A DNA stretch of 64,000 nucleotides from Terebella lapidaria (lineage: Eukaryota; Annelida; Polychaeta; Terebellida; Terebellidae): NCBI GenBank assembly GCA_949152475.1, contig OX424561.1:29072481-29136480 (forward strand), read 5' to 3'. Below, piece after piece: positions 12,151 to 23,615 of this stretch. The first letter of the stretch is position 1, and every line of letters begins with the position of its first letter. The position numbers and the translations under genes are program-made. Under the pieces are notes generated by a model, which did not search any database, was not told the DNA's origin, and worked only from the letters and a program-made list of their open reading frames with translations.

Positions 12151-13945
12151 GGAAACTGATTGGGGTTTGAAATATACGTGAGGGCGAATTCAAGCCACTG
12201 TACAATACAAATTTCCGTGAACGATTCATGGTCTTCTGACTAATAACGTGAATATAAATCTGATTTTTCTTTCATAAAAATACCTTACTAATAGCATAGG
12301 AATGATTCACTTGTACATACTACATGTATGTGCACAATGGTGTTTCCAGCTATGCCAAAACATATAATATTTCTGACATTGGGGAACGTTTGGCGCGAAC
12401 CCGTGGCGTAGCAGACCGTGACGTATGTCAGTATATTATGCCAAACGTCAGCATCTTTGTAAGACGGCTTTCTAGTGTAGTGAGTTCTTAGTTTTATCTA
12501 CGCGACCCTCCTTGATTCGGTCAATGAACATCAGAATGATGCTATAGTCTTCATAATTTTATGGTATATGGATAAAAAATTTTCTTTTCGTTTACACTCT
12601 AGCGTTCATCATTTTGTGTTTTGAATTATTATAATGTAATAAATAAAGCGAAATGAATGAAATTGATTAAAAACAAGTACACTAGCTGAGAAGTGCACGC
12701 TAAAATGTGATCACCTGTACAGTTGAGTACACCCGTGTATTTATACCGTACATTTTGCTCAGAAATTTGCAGTATTTGAGCTATAGAATAGATAAAGCGT
12801 TTAATGACGTTATGATTTTTTTTGCCATTTCGCCATGACTATTGATACTGCATCACATAAGGTGTACATCTTATATTGTAGTTTTTCAGGAGCGGATCCA
12901 GGGATTTGGGGGAGGAGGAGGGGTGCGAACTATCTGAACGAGCCAATTGCAATCAGTGGCTCAGAAACCAGGGCCTTTTGTGTTTTGTGGTAGCTTCCTG
13001 GCCTAATCTCGCTCCTGAGTGTGCATTACATGTGCGTGCAAACTTATTCTAATTACCATGTTTTCGAACATATTGCAACACCAGGTCGGCCCCCGCGGGT
13101 CCGCCTATATAGTTTTGGTAAAACAATCGTACATATCCTGCACACACGGGACTTGCAGATTCGATGAGGTGGGATTTAGGTGCTAGATAACCAGCCTCTC
13201 CTGAGTAAATCGCCAGATAATCACCGAACTTTTGACGGGGTGGGGGAGTGCGGGGTCGGCTTGAAATTTTCAGGAGAATTAGGAAGCAAAGGTTGGTTGT
13301 CTCCATAAACACCCCAGACATCATTGCTGTAACCCACCGCTAATATTATATGCTTAAAAATTTACAGTCCGCAGGTATCAGAAGTTAACGGACAGCGAAT
13401 GGCTTGTTGCGAATACTAGTACCCAGAAGGGGAACATGTATATGCAGAGTAATCAATAAAAATTCATACTAGCATTAATACATACAGTATGAACATAGGC
13501 CTACATATTTGCTTACATGTATGATGCGAACTCAAACTCTTTTTCCAAGGTTATTCGGTGCGATATAACCGTTAGCCAATCAAGATATGACCCACACTAA
13601 GCATAGCTTTCTACATTATATGATCACAATACAAATCTACGCACTAAATGATTGAGGGTAAACATGAGATCCACCCTATTTCTATTCCACTGATAGATCT
13701 ATGCTCGTTACACAAATGTTGTCTTCCAATGACTTATGATCAATTTAGGTCCTCTACATCTTGGAGTAGTTTAACACCTAACCGTCTATAAACATGTGTG
13801 CCTGCATAGCCGTATTGCATGCAATATACTTCACTAAAGCCGAGTACAATATAACATCTATCATATAATCCGATTCTAGAAGAGTTGCTAATGTCCAATG
13901 CCAATCCAATGCCATGTTCATACCAGTATCATTATTTGATTGCCG
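12151..13945. other. Intergenic stretch upstream of PHYHIP-like gene 3
   Basis: AT-rich DNA with no called gene. By analogy with paralogs 1 and 2, a small first exon of gene 3 could lie here, with a few codons and a phase-1 GTGAGT donor, but I could not identify it. Confidence 0.4.
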
Positions 13946-15172
13946 ATGTCGTTCTCGCTAGACCAACGCTATCAGTTGAATCATCTCCAAGCGTTACTTG
14001 GGAAGGCTAAAACATTCGTGGAGAGGGCGGGACGTCGTCTGGTCGTATGCCAGTGGTTCTGTCGCGAGAAGTCTCAGGGCTACTTCCATTTCATTGAGGG
14101 AAGATGCAACGGTATCATGGAAAGAGGAATGAAAGACAACCACGGCGATCCGAAGAACCCTATCAACGGACGCCTCTCGGGTCTTTTCTTTACCCCGAGT
14201 GCATTCAACAGACAAGTACCTTGGAAGTCACCCTACGGTGACACTCGCCTCAAGATCCTGGCTAGCAAGATGGTAGAACGAGCGCCGAACTTATACTTCT
14301 CAGACTTCTACTGCGTCAACGATGCGCAGAATCCACACTATGTGCAGATTGTGATGACGAATCCGGGTTCTGAAGCGGATGACTTCTGCCGGAAGCACTT
14401 GATCGAGTTGAGTTCAAGTGACAACCCATTCTTCTACTGGACAACGAGAGATGTCGTCGAGTTGGTGGCCGAACCTTCCAACAACAATGATCCCGAGAAC
14501 GAGGGTTCCACTGAGTCAGGAGAGGATGCTGATGAAGATGGTAGCACCACGGCAAGAGATGTAGAAACTGTTGAGGAACTGACAGAAACTGTTGAGAAAG
14601 GTGAAGGTGAACAAAGTAAAGAAGCTAAAAATGGTGCCACTTCAAAGCGAGATCTGGTTGACGAAATTGAGCAGATGGCAAAAAAACAGGTCACGGCGGG
14701 GTTGAAGAAAGCTGAAGCTGAAAACGGCAGTGTCACTTCGAAGCGAGATCTGGAGGACGAAATTGGGGACGGAGAAGAAAAGCAACCAGCGAAGAAGCCC
14801 CGACTTGACCAATGCCAGAATCATGACGAAAGTGGATCTCACGATATCGACTTAAAGTCCGAGGTCTCAGAAGAAAATCCATCTCCGCTTGTAACGAATT
14901 CTGCTCCGGCAACATCTGGGATAAGACCACAGAGCAGAGCGCAGCCTGAGACGCGCATCGTCAAGGAAACCACGTGCTACATAAACTCTCAAAACCGTTC
15001 GACATTCTGGATAGAGCTGTTTTTCACGGAGGACGTCGACATGAAGCTAGGGGAGCCACTGTCCCCTGTAAGTCGTTTCGGTTATTTAACCGGAGGCCTG
15101 CCAAAGAATAGCGACTGTTCCGACTGCTGTCTGCGTCCGAGGAAGAACAAACGAGGAGCACGGCCCTTCTAA
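13946..15172 (+). CDS. PHYHIP/PHYHIPL C-terminal-domain protein, paralog 3, with a long acidic insert
   Basis: Read from the ATG at 13946 the protein has 408 residues. The domain is present: WFCREKSQGYFHFIEGR, MKDNHGDPKNPINGRLSG, LFFTP, APNLYFSDFYC, HYVQIVMTNPGSEADDFC and finally FWIELFFTEDVDMKLGEP. Between the strand NPFFYW and FWIELFF lies an insert of about 180 residues. It is rich in Glu, Ser, Lys and Thr and holds two copies of a unit built on TSKRDL-x-DEI, plus a basic patch KKPR. The C-terminus keeps a Cys pair (CSDC) and a basic tail. Alternatively the first coding exon here starts at 13962: CTCGCTAG then ACCAACGC matches the acceptor position and phase of paralogs 1 and 2, so an upstream small exon may exist. 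Strand and order match paralogs 1 and 2. Confidence 0.8.
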   Translation: MSFSLDQRYQLNHLQALLGKAKTFVERAGRRLVVCQWFCREKSQGYFHFIEGRCNGIMERGMKDNHGDPKNPINGRLSGLFFTPSAFNRQVPWKSPYGDTRLKILASKMVERAPNLYFSDFYCVNDAQNPHYVQIVMTNPGSEADDFCRKHLIELSSSDNPFFYWTTRDVVELVAEPSNNNDPENEGSTESGEDADEDGSTTARDVETVEELTETVEKGEGEQSKEAKNGATSKRDLVDEIEQMAKKQVTAGLKKAEAENGSVTSKRDLEDEIGDGEEKQPAKKPRLDQCQNHDESGSHDIDLKSEVSEENPSPLVTNSAPATSGIRPQSRAQPETRIVKETTCYINSQNRSTFWIELFFTEDVDMKLGEPLSPVSRFGYLTGGLPKNSDCSDCCLRPRKNKRGARPF

Positions 15173-15831
15173 ATCAATGGTAAGTGGCCCCATTTCGGTG
15201 GTTCATAGCAAACTTTAGTCCCGAAAAATCCAGCTTTAGCCATTATAATATTTCGATGTACTATTGGGATTTTTTTTTGCATTGACTATTTTGACTTGAA
15301 TGGATCTTGAGGGGTAAAAATACAAAATTACCGATTTTATTTCCAGCTTCTTGAGCAACATTCCATCGAGACATTGCTTGCAGAGATATTGCTTGCAAAC
15401 CTGGCGATTATATCGCAAGATTATACTCTTCAAGAAGAATATATGTATACTCGTCTGGACATTTCGAAATTTACGAATTGAAGGTCACATTCTGATCTCT
15501 CATTCCAACAAGAATTATTATTGCAATGGTTCATCGTGATATATACTGTATATATAAACAATGCTCTCCTATAAAGAATTCAACGATACCATTGATCAGT
15601 GTAGTACAAGTATTGTCATCGTTACATTTAGATAATGAATGTTTCTTTGTGTTTTTATATGATCTGCTACCTGCATTTTGCTCATGTAATCATTTTGATG
15701 TTAATTGTGTATGTAAAATTTAGATATTTCAGCTATATTACATTTACATGTACGGGACTACTATTATTTACATGTATGATCTGATGTTTTAGCTTCATTG
15801 TAGCCATGTAAATCACATATTTTTTCTATCC

Positions 15832-15837
15832 AATAAA
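15832..15837 (+). terminator. Poly-A signal AATAAA downstream of PHYHIP-like gene 3
   Basis: CCAATAAAAATC lies about 660 bases after the stop of paralog 3, at the end of an AT-rich stretch. It is a plausible cleavage signal for its transcript. Confidence 0.45.
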
Positions 15838-16706
15838 AATCATAAACGAAACGATGAGCACGTTGATTCGCTATGATTTGTGTATATTGGTATGCAGGTG
15901 CTATGATGGGCTCCAGAGAACGATAGGCACAAACCCCCAAAAACCTAATGTTGCTCGAACAAATTCAGAAATATTTTGGTTCCATACTGATAATATAATA
16001 TATGTAATATAATACTGACTTTATAATATAATAATATCATATTTTGGTTCCAAACTGATTTATTCACTGGGTGCTGAGTAATGTCCATTGGAAAATTGGT
16101 TTTTGACTAGTATCCATGGTTTTCTGTGGCTGCCGACGGATCGGAAAAAGATGGAATACACGAAAATTCGCGATAATTCAATCATCAACAGTTCAAATTT
16201 ATTCGCAATAAATACGTTTAAGCCATCACAAGATTAATAACAGGGAGTAAACACGCACATACTGACATAATTATATTTACTACATGACGATATGGAATCA
16301 GCAATCAGCCTCTAAAATTAAACAGCATTGATGGTAATTTTTCATGGTTGCATGATGTTTTCATTACGGATCAATACACAGGTAAACAAAGCACCCGCTC
16401 AACTATAAAATCAATATATCGTAGGTATGTTGACGTTTATAGAAAGTGTTTCTTAGGACGTCTCAATTTTGGATATCAAATCCATTAACTCCAACAAAAT
16501 TAATATTTTCTATACCAAGATAGTCCACTGCGGCCAAAACGGAGGCGAACATATAGATGGTCCTGATCGAAGTTGACTTCAGATGATGCTGAGTGGTAAA
16601 TCAGAGGGTCACATCTATATGACATACAAGTTGTAAATTGGACTCTGCATACACACATATGTAGACAAAGCTACAAATGGCAGATCTTTTGGCGCCCTTG
16701 AACTTA
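15838..16706. other. Intergenic stretch without recognised features
   Basis: AT-rich DNA without notable open frames. No repeat ends were recognised until the inverted-repeat element that begins near 16707. Confidence 0.35.
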
Positions 16707-17451
16707 AGGCCTAAAAAAATAATTTTCTGTTTCTCGTCCCCGCCCGCCTGTGTTCAAAAGGAGCCCCCGGATTTTTTTATTTGCGATTCTCAAATAAAAA
16801 ATAAAAAGTCCCGCCCCTATTTTGAAGATAATGAATGATCGAGACACCGAATCACAGCTTGCAACTTAGGCATATATATACCTCCTTGTTTCCACTCTCC
16901 TCCAAATGAGAGAAAGACGCTACCAGTTTCCAAAACAGGTATTCTATGTGGTTACGTGTATGTTATAATACATATAAAATTGTGATCATTAATTGATTTG
17001 CTATATTCCTTATGTATACTTCAATGGACATATTAACTATTAGAACGGTTCTCTACAATTACTCATCATGAAAATATATTATCAACTAACGGTTTTTGAT
17101 AATAATACTATTAGTGCACAAAATCATCCTGTCTGTGCTGACTGCTAAGAAGATGGCACACCAGGCAGTAGTGCCAAGGTTTCCGGCCAAGAGGTTTCAA
17201 GCCCAAATGAATCAAGCCTCTAGAAATGAAATCATCAAAGTCATGTGTTACACATGATTTCAATTCTAAAGGATTGATTTATTTGGGCTTGAATGCGTCT
17301 AAAAAGTGCCTCCCTACCCAATTTTCTCTTGAGCTGAGAACGGTATTTTTTGCAAAATAAAAAATGGAAAATAAAAAATAAAAAGTCCCTCCCTACCCAG
17401 TTTTGAAAAAATAGGAGGACGAGAAACAGAATATAATTTTTTTTAGGCCTA
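16707..17451. mobile_element. Inverted-repeat element, ends AGGCCTAAAA / TTTTAGGCCT
   Basis: The left end (AGGCCTAAAAAAATAATTTT, then CTGTTTCTCGTCC) and the right end (GGACGAGAAACAG, then AATATAATTTTTTTTAGGCCT) are inverted copies of about 35 bp. Just inside each lies a second pair of related phrases, AATAAAAAATAAAAAGTCCC. No clear target duplication and no coding capacity are seen. Confidence 0.6.
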
Positions 17452-17889
17452 ACCTACATTGAGTGGTGATTATCGATGTAACGTTCGACGCTAATAATGT
17501 AAATCGACCGATGCAGACAGAATGCTTGTTGATGAAGCTTAGGTTTGTACTATGAGCATATACTGTAGGCAATCACATCAGGTGGTTCTTTTGGTGACCT
17601 TGAATTTGACCTTCAGTGAATTTTATACAAAGCAGCAATTTTACTGAAAACAATTCTGACACTGTGTATTTCTCCGGTAATCTATTTTTAACCCTTGGGC
17701 TACTATTTTCTGAATGCACTACATCATTTTACGCAACCCCTCTTCCAAAAATAACGATACAAATGTTCACTTGATAAAATGTATCTCCATTCACATGTGA
17801 TCTGTATTCATTCAGTATCCAGCGAAAAATGTTTGTCTCCCAGGATGTTATTTATGAAAAGAACGGTGTACTTTTGCTACGGACGTGTA

Positions 17890-18014
17890 CAGAGTGAGCC
17901 AAAACAAAATATACCGAAAAGGAATGTTTGTGGTGTATTATATAAAATAATAAATAATAATAAGGCACGCCACCAATAAGTAGTTTCGGTATAGTTTTTG
18001 GGGGGCTCACTCTG
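17890..18014. mobile_element. 125-bp MITE, ends CAGAGTGAGCC / GGCTCACTCTG, TA target site
   Basis: A short element with inverted ends CAGAGTGAGCC and GGCTCACTCTG. The inversion continues into ATATACCGAAA / TTTCGGTATA. TA lies on each side (17888-17889 and 18015-18016). This is the form of a mariner-type MITE. Confidence 0.8.
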
Positions 18015-18016
18015 TA

Positions 18017-18887
18017 TGAAATATTATAATATATGATTATATGACATATAATCTTATAACACTCAAGTCTGAACAGTTATACGAGCGAAATACCGAGTCG
18101 TTTATATGTTCGAGTGTCTCGAGATTTCAGCAATGTTTATATTGTTGGCAATGAAAGTCAAAAGGGAACCACTGAAATTTCAAATCAGGTTTGTACAAAT
18201 GAACTGCCATACAATGGCGGGTAATCTGAACAGCCTATTCATAATTGATCCGAATTCAGTTGAAATTTGAAGTCAATCAGAACGACAATGACATGGTACC
18301 ATATATACAGTTTTTCTTGAAGGGTATGCCAAACTTGAAGACATTCTGTAGCATACTGGCACGTACTATCAGTATGAAATATATGTACAGCTGCTGAATG
18401 TTTCAATTATGTGAATGCCTGCTAGTTTAGTTGATAAGCGCACGATTTTTTACATCGGATTTCATGTCATGTTGTTGTGTTTAACGTATTTTGATTGCAC
18501 TTCTAAATATTGCATTCATTTTTAGCAGAAATTCCAGAAAAATATGCTAACTGACATATCTGATATTGAACAGCGTAAAATGGATATAAATTTTATATGT
18601 ATTTATTTAAACACAATACATTCATATTTGACATGGATTCCAGGTGCATATATAATTCATAAATATTTCAAATAAAAGAGATTACAAATCGATTTGTGTA
18701 GCCTGGTACATGTATTGATTGTGCGAATTTCATCCCTTGTTCACGAATATTAGTATATTCTCTTTGAAACGGTAAACAATTGTTTGCAAAGATTGTGATC
18801 CAACGTGAATATTATGACACACAGACGAAAAATTATTCAATGCGCAAGAACAACAGCAGAAAACAAACAGATAAAGGGCTAAGACAG
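18017..18887. other. Intergenic stretch without recognised genes
   Basis: AT-rich intergenic DNA between a MITE and a repeat element. No frame with a recognisable domain. Confidence 0.35.
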
Positions 18888-19981
18888 GTTACCGGACAAA
18901 ATATGTTTTATATTTTAGATCATTTTTTAGTCATTTTTTCCCGTGACCTTGAAAATAAGGTCACTGGTCAAATGCAACTTCATGAGAATATCCAGCAAAC
19001 ATGTATATCATTCCCCATATGTCCATTGTTTGCTAAGCTGTAAATTCAATAACAAGTAAAACAAAATAGCAATTATATGACCTTGAAAATAAGATCGAAG
19101 GTCGAATTAATGGTCATCTAAATATTCCGCATACATCATCATAGGTGCACAACTGATTCCTAAGCTGCGAAGTCGATAATAAGTGAGATATTAGCCATTT
19201 TGTCCTGTGACCTTGAAAATGAGGTAAAAGGTCAAATTCAAGATCGCGACAATAATATGCATATATCATTTCCTATATGTTCATAATTGATTCCTAAGCT
19301 GTAAAGTCGAAAAGAAGCGATACATTAGCCATTTTTCCTGTGACCTTGAAAATGAGGTCAAAGGTCAAATTCAAGGTCATCAGAATATTCGGCATATATC
19401 ATTTCCTATATGTCCACAATTTTGATTCCTAAGCTGTAAAGTCGATAATAAGCGAGATATTAGCCATTTTGTTCTCTGACCTTGAAAAACTGGGTCAGAG
19501 GTCAAATTCAAGGTCACGAGAATATTCAACATATATCATTTCCTATATGTCCACAATTGATTCCTAGTCTCTAATCTCAATATTAAGTGAGATATTGGGC
19601 ATAATGTGTCCCATTATAAAGCATAGGAGAATTTAACATGGGGAAGTCCCCTTTGGGCCGAGTTTGGGCCAAAATGGCCCACTTCCAGCAGTTCAAGCAC
19701 AACGAAACTTATACACATCACAGCAGTGTATATGAGGAGTGTTATGGCCGCCAAAGTCCAAAATCAGGCATTTTTCGTCAAAAACGGCCGCCATTTTGAA
19801 AAAAAATTGCGAAAATCGGAAAACTTAAAAAAGAATTTCCTGGAAATATTTTGAGGTATTTTTGTGCAAAATTTCAGAAAGATTCGACCGTAAACTTTAA
19901 AGATAAAAATGTGAACGGACGGATGGATGACAGACGCAACGCCACGGCAACTAGGTTATCGGACCAAAGGTCCGGTAACCT
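18888..19981. mobile_element. GGTTACCGG-family repeat element, copy 2, with ~134-bp internal minisatellite
   Basis: This is the clearest complete member: left end AGGTTACCGGACAAAAT, right end AGGTCCGGTAACCT. The interior repeats a unit that includes TTAGCCATTTTGT, GACCTTGAAAATGAGGTC, AAGGTCAAATTCAAGGTCA and TTGATTCCTAAGCTGTAAAG. The TTAGCC landmark recurs at 19191, 19325 and 19460, spacings of 134 and 135. The right third is unique to the family: CAAAATGGCCCAC, then GGCCGCCATTTTG, GAACGGACGGATGGATGACAG and a small hairpin TCGGACCAAAGGTCCGG at the tip. No coding capacity. Confidence 0.8.
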
Positions 19982-20125
19982 GAAAAGACAACTTTTCTAA
20001 CCTGAATACATATGATACAGGAGTAGGCCTATACAAAATGTAATTATAATTCTGTGGTCAATGATGCATGCACATTCCAGACATTCATAACCCATAAAAT
20101 TAAGGCCAAACAGACAATGTCAATC

Positions 20126-20941
20126 TCACAATTTATCGCCGAATCTCACTTGTTTGTTTTTCTGGGCCAGGTGAGATGCCTGAACATCCGGTGAACATGC
20201 GCGCGCAGTCTTCCCCTTCGTTCCCGCAACGGGTTTTGGTTTAGATTTAGATTTGTTCTCCTTCCCCGGCGACACTTTGCCTGTCGACATTTTTCCGTCT
20301 TCGTCGTCGCTGGGGTCCTCGTTCATCTCGAGGAGCACGGACTGAAAGAGCGATGACCCGTAGGGAAGGCTGTCTTTCTCGTAGGCGGCCGTGTCGAAGT
20401 TCTTCGGGTCACTGACACGGCAGATCTCCGCCCACGCGCGGCGCGAGTTCGATTCCGCCTGCGTTGGAGGCGCTGACGTCGTCGACGCCGGGAGCAGCAA
20501 CCGCCTGTCTTTAGCCGACGTCACGAGCACGTCGACGGAATGACGTCGGCCTCGGTTGTACCGCGCGCCGGCCGCGGCGACGGGGTCCTCAATCACATCA
20601 TCGCCGCCTCTGCCACGTGGTGAACCGCCATCGGCGTCGCTCGCGGGCGAAGCGCTTCTCGGTTGGGGGTCGATCACTACCTTCTTCTTTGTTTTAGGTA
20701 CGGGACTTGATTCATGGGCAGTCTCTCTGGTCGGCGAATGGTGTTTACTTGGTTTCCTTTTATCCTCGTTCGTTAGGCTTCCAGATCGGCCACGTGGCGT
20801 GAGCCCATTGGACAGTTTCTGCGCCCCTGGGCGAGGCGTCGAGGCAGTACCAATGTTGCTTAGCAACAGCGTCTGGTTGAGGCTCATCGCCGGAAGTGAA
20901 CTCCTGCGGCGTCCGTGGTAACGTGCGCCTACGTCCGCCAT
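20126..20941 (-). CDS. Single-exon protein of unknown family with a C-terminal PP1-docking motif
   Basis: 271 residues from an ATG in good context (AAAATGGCGGAC) at the complement of 20941. I do not recognise the family. The sequence is basic, Ser/Pro-rich and probably largely disordered. An N-terminal segment GARYHGRRRSSLPA and a later GARYNRGRRHSVDV look like two copies of one module, each with a basophilic-kinase (RRxS) site. Around residues 190-225 is a more ordered-looking block with RRAWAEICRVSDPKNF, SLPYGSSLFQSVLLEMNE and an acidic DPSDDEDG. The last residues contain KQVRFGDKL, in which KQVRF fits the RVxF motif used to bind protein phosphatase 1. The coding region is GC-rich within AT-rich flanks and has no stop over its length, which argues for a real gene. 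A regulatory subunit or scaffold for PP1 is an inference only. Confidence 0.7.
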   Translation of the reverse strand: MADVGARYHGRRRSSLPAMSLNQTLLLSNIGTASTPRPGAQKLSNGLTPRGRSGSLTNEDKRKPSKHHSPTRETAHESSPVPKTKKKVVIDPQPRSASPASDADGGSPRGRGGDDVIEDPVAAAGARYNRGRRHSVDVLVTSAKDRRLLLPASTTSAPPTQAESNSRRAWAEICRVSDPKNFDTAAYEKDSLPYGSSLFQSVLLEMNEDPSDDEDGKMSTGKVSPGKENKSKSKPKPVAGTKGKTARACSPDVQASHLAQKNKQVRFGDKL

Positions 20942-20947
20942 TTTCAA

Positions 20948-23585
20948 AAATTCAGTGTTCTGCTATGAACGCGAGTATATCATGAGATATTGCGTTGTAG
21001 CTGATGTATCCCCATACAGTTAAAACATTTAATTGATCACAAAAGATTTTCTCTCATAAGTTTGGTACTAATATTCCCTATGTATAAATAGACGTTCGGC
21101 AATCTTCAATCTCATGCAGATATGTAGTTCACTGACTCATAGTTTCCAACAATTATCCTGTTGCGGTACCGAATTTGTCTTCACAAGTAAATAACTTCCC
21201 TGGACATGTGAATTCGTCCTTGCTTTTTTCAGTAATCCCAATAGATTGTAATGTATATGTAGCAAATGAAGTCGACGGCACATAAATTGTGTACCCGTGG
21301 ACATAAGATTGCAAGTCGCGAGTGTTCCTCAAGTGTTTTCTGCGTGACGATCACATAACGTACACATATACTGAGGTTGTAAATCAATTCAAGATGTTTA
21401 CCAGGATCATCCAAAATGTCGAGTCAGTTTTCACCCAAATCACGAACGCGTAGAGCCTTTGTAAGTACGAAACCACTTCATGCTGCTGAAAAAATCGTCA
21501 ATTTGTCATGTATATAGCGAGGATTTTCGGAGGGTGTGAAAGGGGGGGGGAGATTATGGGGTAGTTGATGTCGGTGGGGGTTGTTGGAGGGAGGGGGGGG
21601 GGAGCTGAAATGTCGTGCTAAACAAATTGCAATCGATAACAACGTAACATCAGGATTTAGGGGTGGTTGGGGAGGGGTCGGGGTGTGACACAAGGAGACA
21701 TCTCGCCCGCGAGCCAACAGCGGTAATAAACGATCCCCAGTAATCACCAAATTAATTAGATAATTAGTTATTGAGACATGGATTCATCATTTGTCTCAAG
21801 AGCCGAATTGCGAATAAATGATATTACCCCGTTGGCTGGAACATGAGTTAATATATTTTCTACTATAAAGAACTATTATATCGACCGACGTAAGTTTTTC
21901 ATCATTGAACTGAATATATCAGAGGCAACGTTTTCTGAAAACTTTCTGCCTGGATATGTAACATTATATATTGGCTCCAACTATTCACACAAGTTTGAAT
22001 GCCAGACACCTGAAAGCAGTCTACAATAGCCCAGTAGTAAACAACACCGCAGTCAATAAAGGATTGAAAGCGTGTCATATCTCCAACTCAATAGTGTGTT
22101 TTTTTCTAGAAAATGTTTGCACATAACACTTCCTGCACCAAGTCAAACACGAATTATCCGACGAGTGGTAAAGACTATGGTCCGTCGAGGGCCTATTCAT
22201 GGCGACCTATGTGGTATATTCCAAAGAAAACCGAATAAACATTCCAAGCAAACACCCTCTCGTTGTTTACACCTTCACTTTGGCCAGTGTCAAATTGGAA
22301 TTCCCCTGACATTGTCTCCAAAGTCTTCTGTGCTATAAATATTGTCCAATCCAATCCATCAGTATCTATATTATAAATTACATTATTCCAAAGTACGGTT
22401 CAAAGGCGCTTGCATGATCAATCACTCTCCCTTCTTCGCTTCAAATGGACTCCCATGTTCTACCGTTAATTCAGCTCCCGGGCACTGAAGCATGTTATGG
22501 TTTCAGTGATGCAATTCCATCCTTCGTAGTTGACCTTTTACATGTACGCAGAGCGAAATGTCCCCTCTCGCTGCCAATGTCGTCACACTGGGCTGCATTA
22601 GTCGGCGAACTGTGCCATAATCGATTGCTATTTTGTGTTTCCGTTCCCACTATTTACTCCTGGATGCGCAGCGGCAGAGGTTGCAGTTTGTTGTGTCATC
22701 AATTCAAACGATGCGTGTAGAATTCGCCATCGACGCCGACGGAAAACAAATAATGTTTTAATATGGTCGTTCGTTATGAACCTTTGAGCATTGAATCCCA
22801 CAAAAATGTTTATCCGGCGAACGCGACGCGATAGGATTCCTGAATCCACGCCGTGACGCATTCATCTGTACATCACAGACCATCCATGAGAATAAATGAT
22901 CCTAGACGGCCTGTTTTCACGCTTCAAGCATCGTTTTACTTCGACACTGCATTCTAGTTACATATAATAAACTACACACTGTAAAAATGCTATTGCTTGG
23001 ACACGTTGCTGCGGTTATTAATACGCACACAACCGAGAAAGGTTGATATCAATAATCAGTGTCAAACAAAAACATGTCTAGCTTCAGATTTATTAATAAT
23101 TCCACACGTTTCGAGTAGGCCCTGCCGCAGACGTAGGCTACTGTTTGCTTTATAAACGTTCCCGTCCCGAATGGTGTGATCTATGGTATTCTACAAAATA
23201 TTTGTGTGTGAATTATTAAACATAAAAGGTGTCACAAAGTGAACAAAAGGGAATCATGTTGATTATAGCGCGAAGAATATTGCAGAAATAAGGATACATC
23301 GTTTATTATTTTTTTTGTATGCGAGTACCAAGAACTAGTGGAAACCAATTACAAATCGATCTAATTGTGCCGAGAGTAATCGATAATCAATAAAATTTCT
23401 CGTGTTAAAAAAGACATGCTTATGTTGTGTGCAATGGAGGAAACATAATTTCGCCCAAAAATACCGGACTCGAAACAGTTTGATTACCTTTATACGATTG
23501 TATATAATGATTATATTATTGATAAGAAACGTTTCATAGGAAAGCGTATGTGTAGAGAACAAATGGCAATATAATGACAACAAAG
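20948..23585. other. Intergenic stretch between the PP1-motif gene and ACOT/BAAT gene A
   Basis: AT-rich with a few G/C-run patches (21541-21602, GGGGGGGG tracts). Overlapping open frames at 22072-22861 have no recognised domain and run on both strands. No gene is called. Confidence 0.4.
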
Positions 23586-23591
23586 TTTATT
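23586..23591 (-). terminator. Poly-A signal AATAAA of ACOT/BAAT gene A
   Basis: On the minus strand AATAAA follows the stop codon of gene A (complement of 23616-23618) by about 25 bases, giving a very short 3' untranslated region. Confidence 0.55.
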
Positions 23592-23615
23592 CATCTTAGT
23601 GCATACATGTGTACA

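Noticed and set aside
22072-22861. Overlapping frames on both strands between gene A and the PP1-motif gene
   Set aside because: No domain, no splice context and no similarity to any family I recognise.
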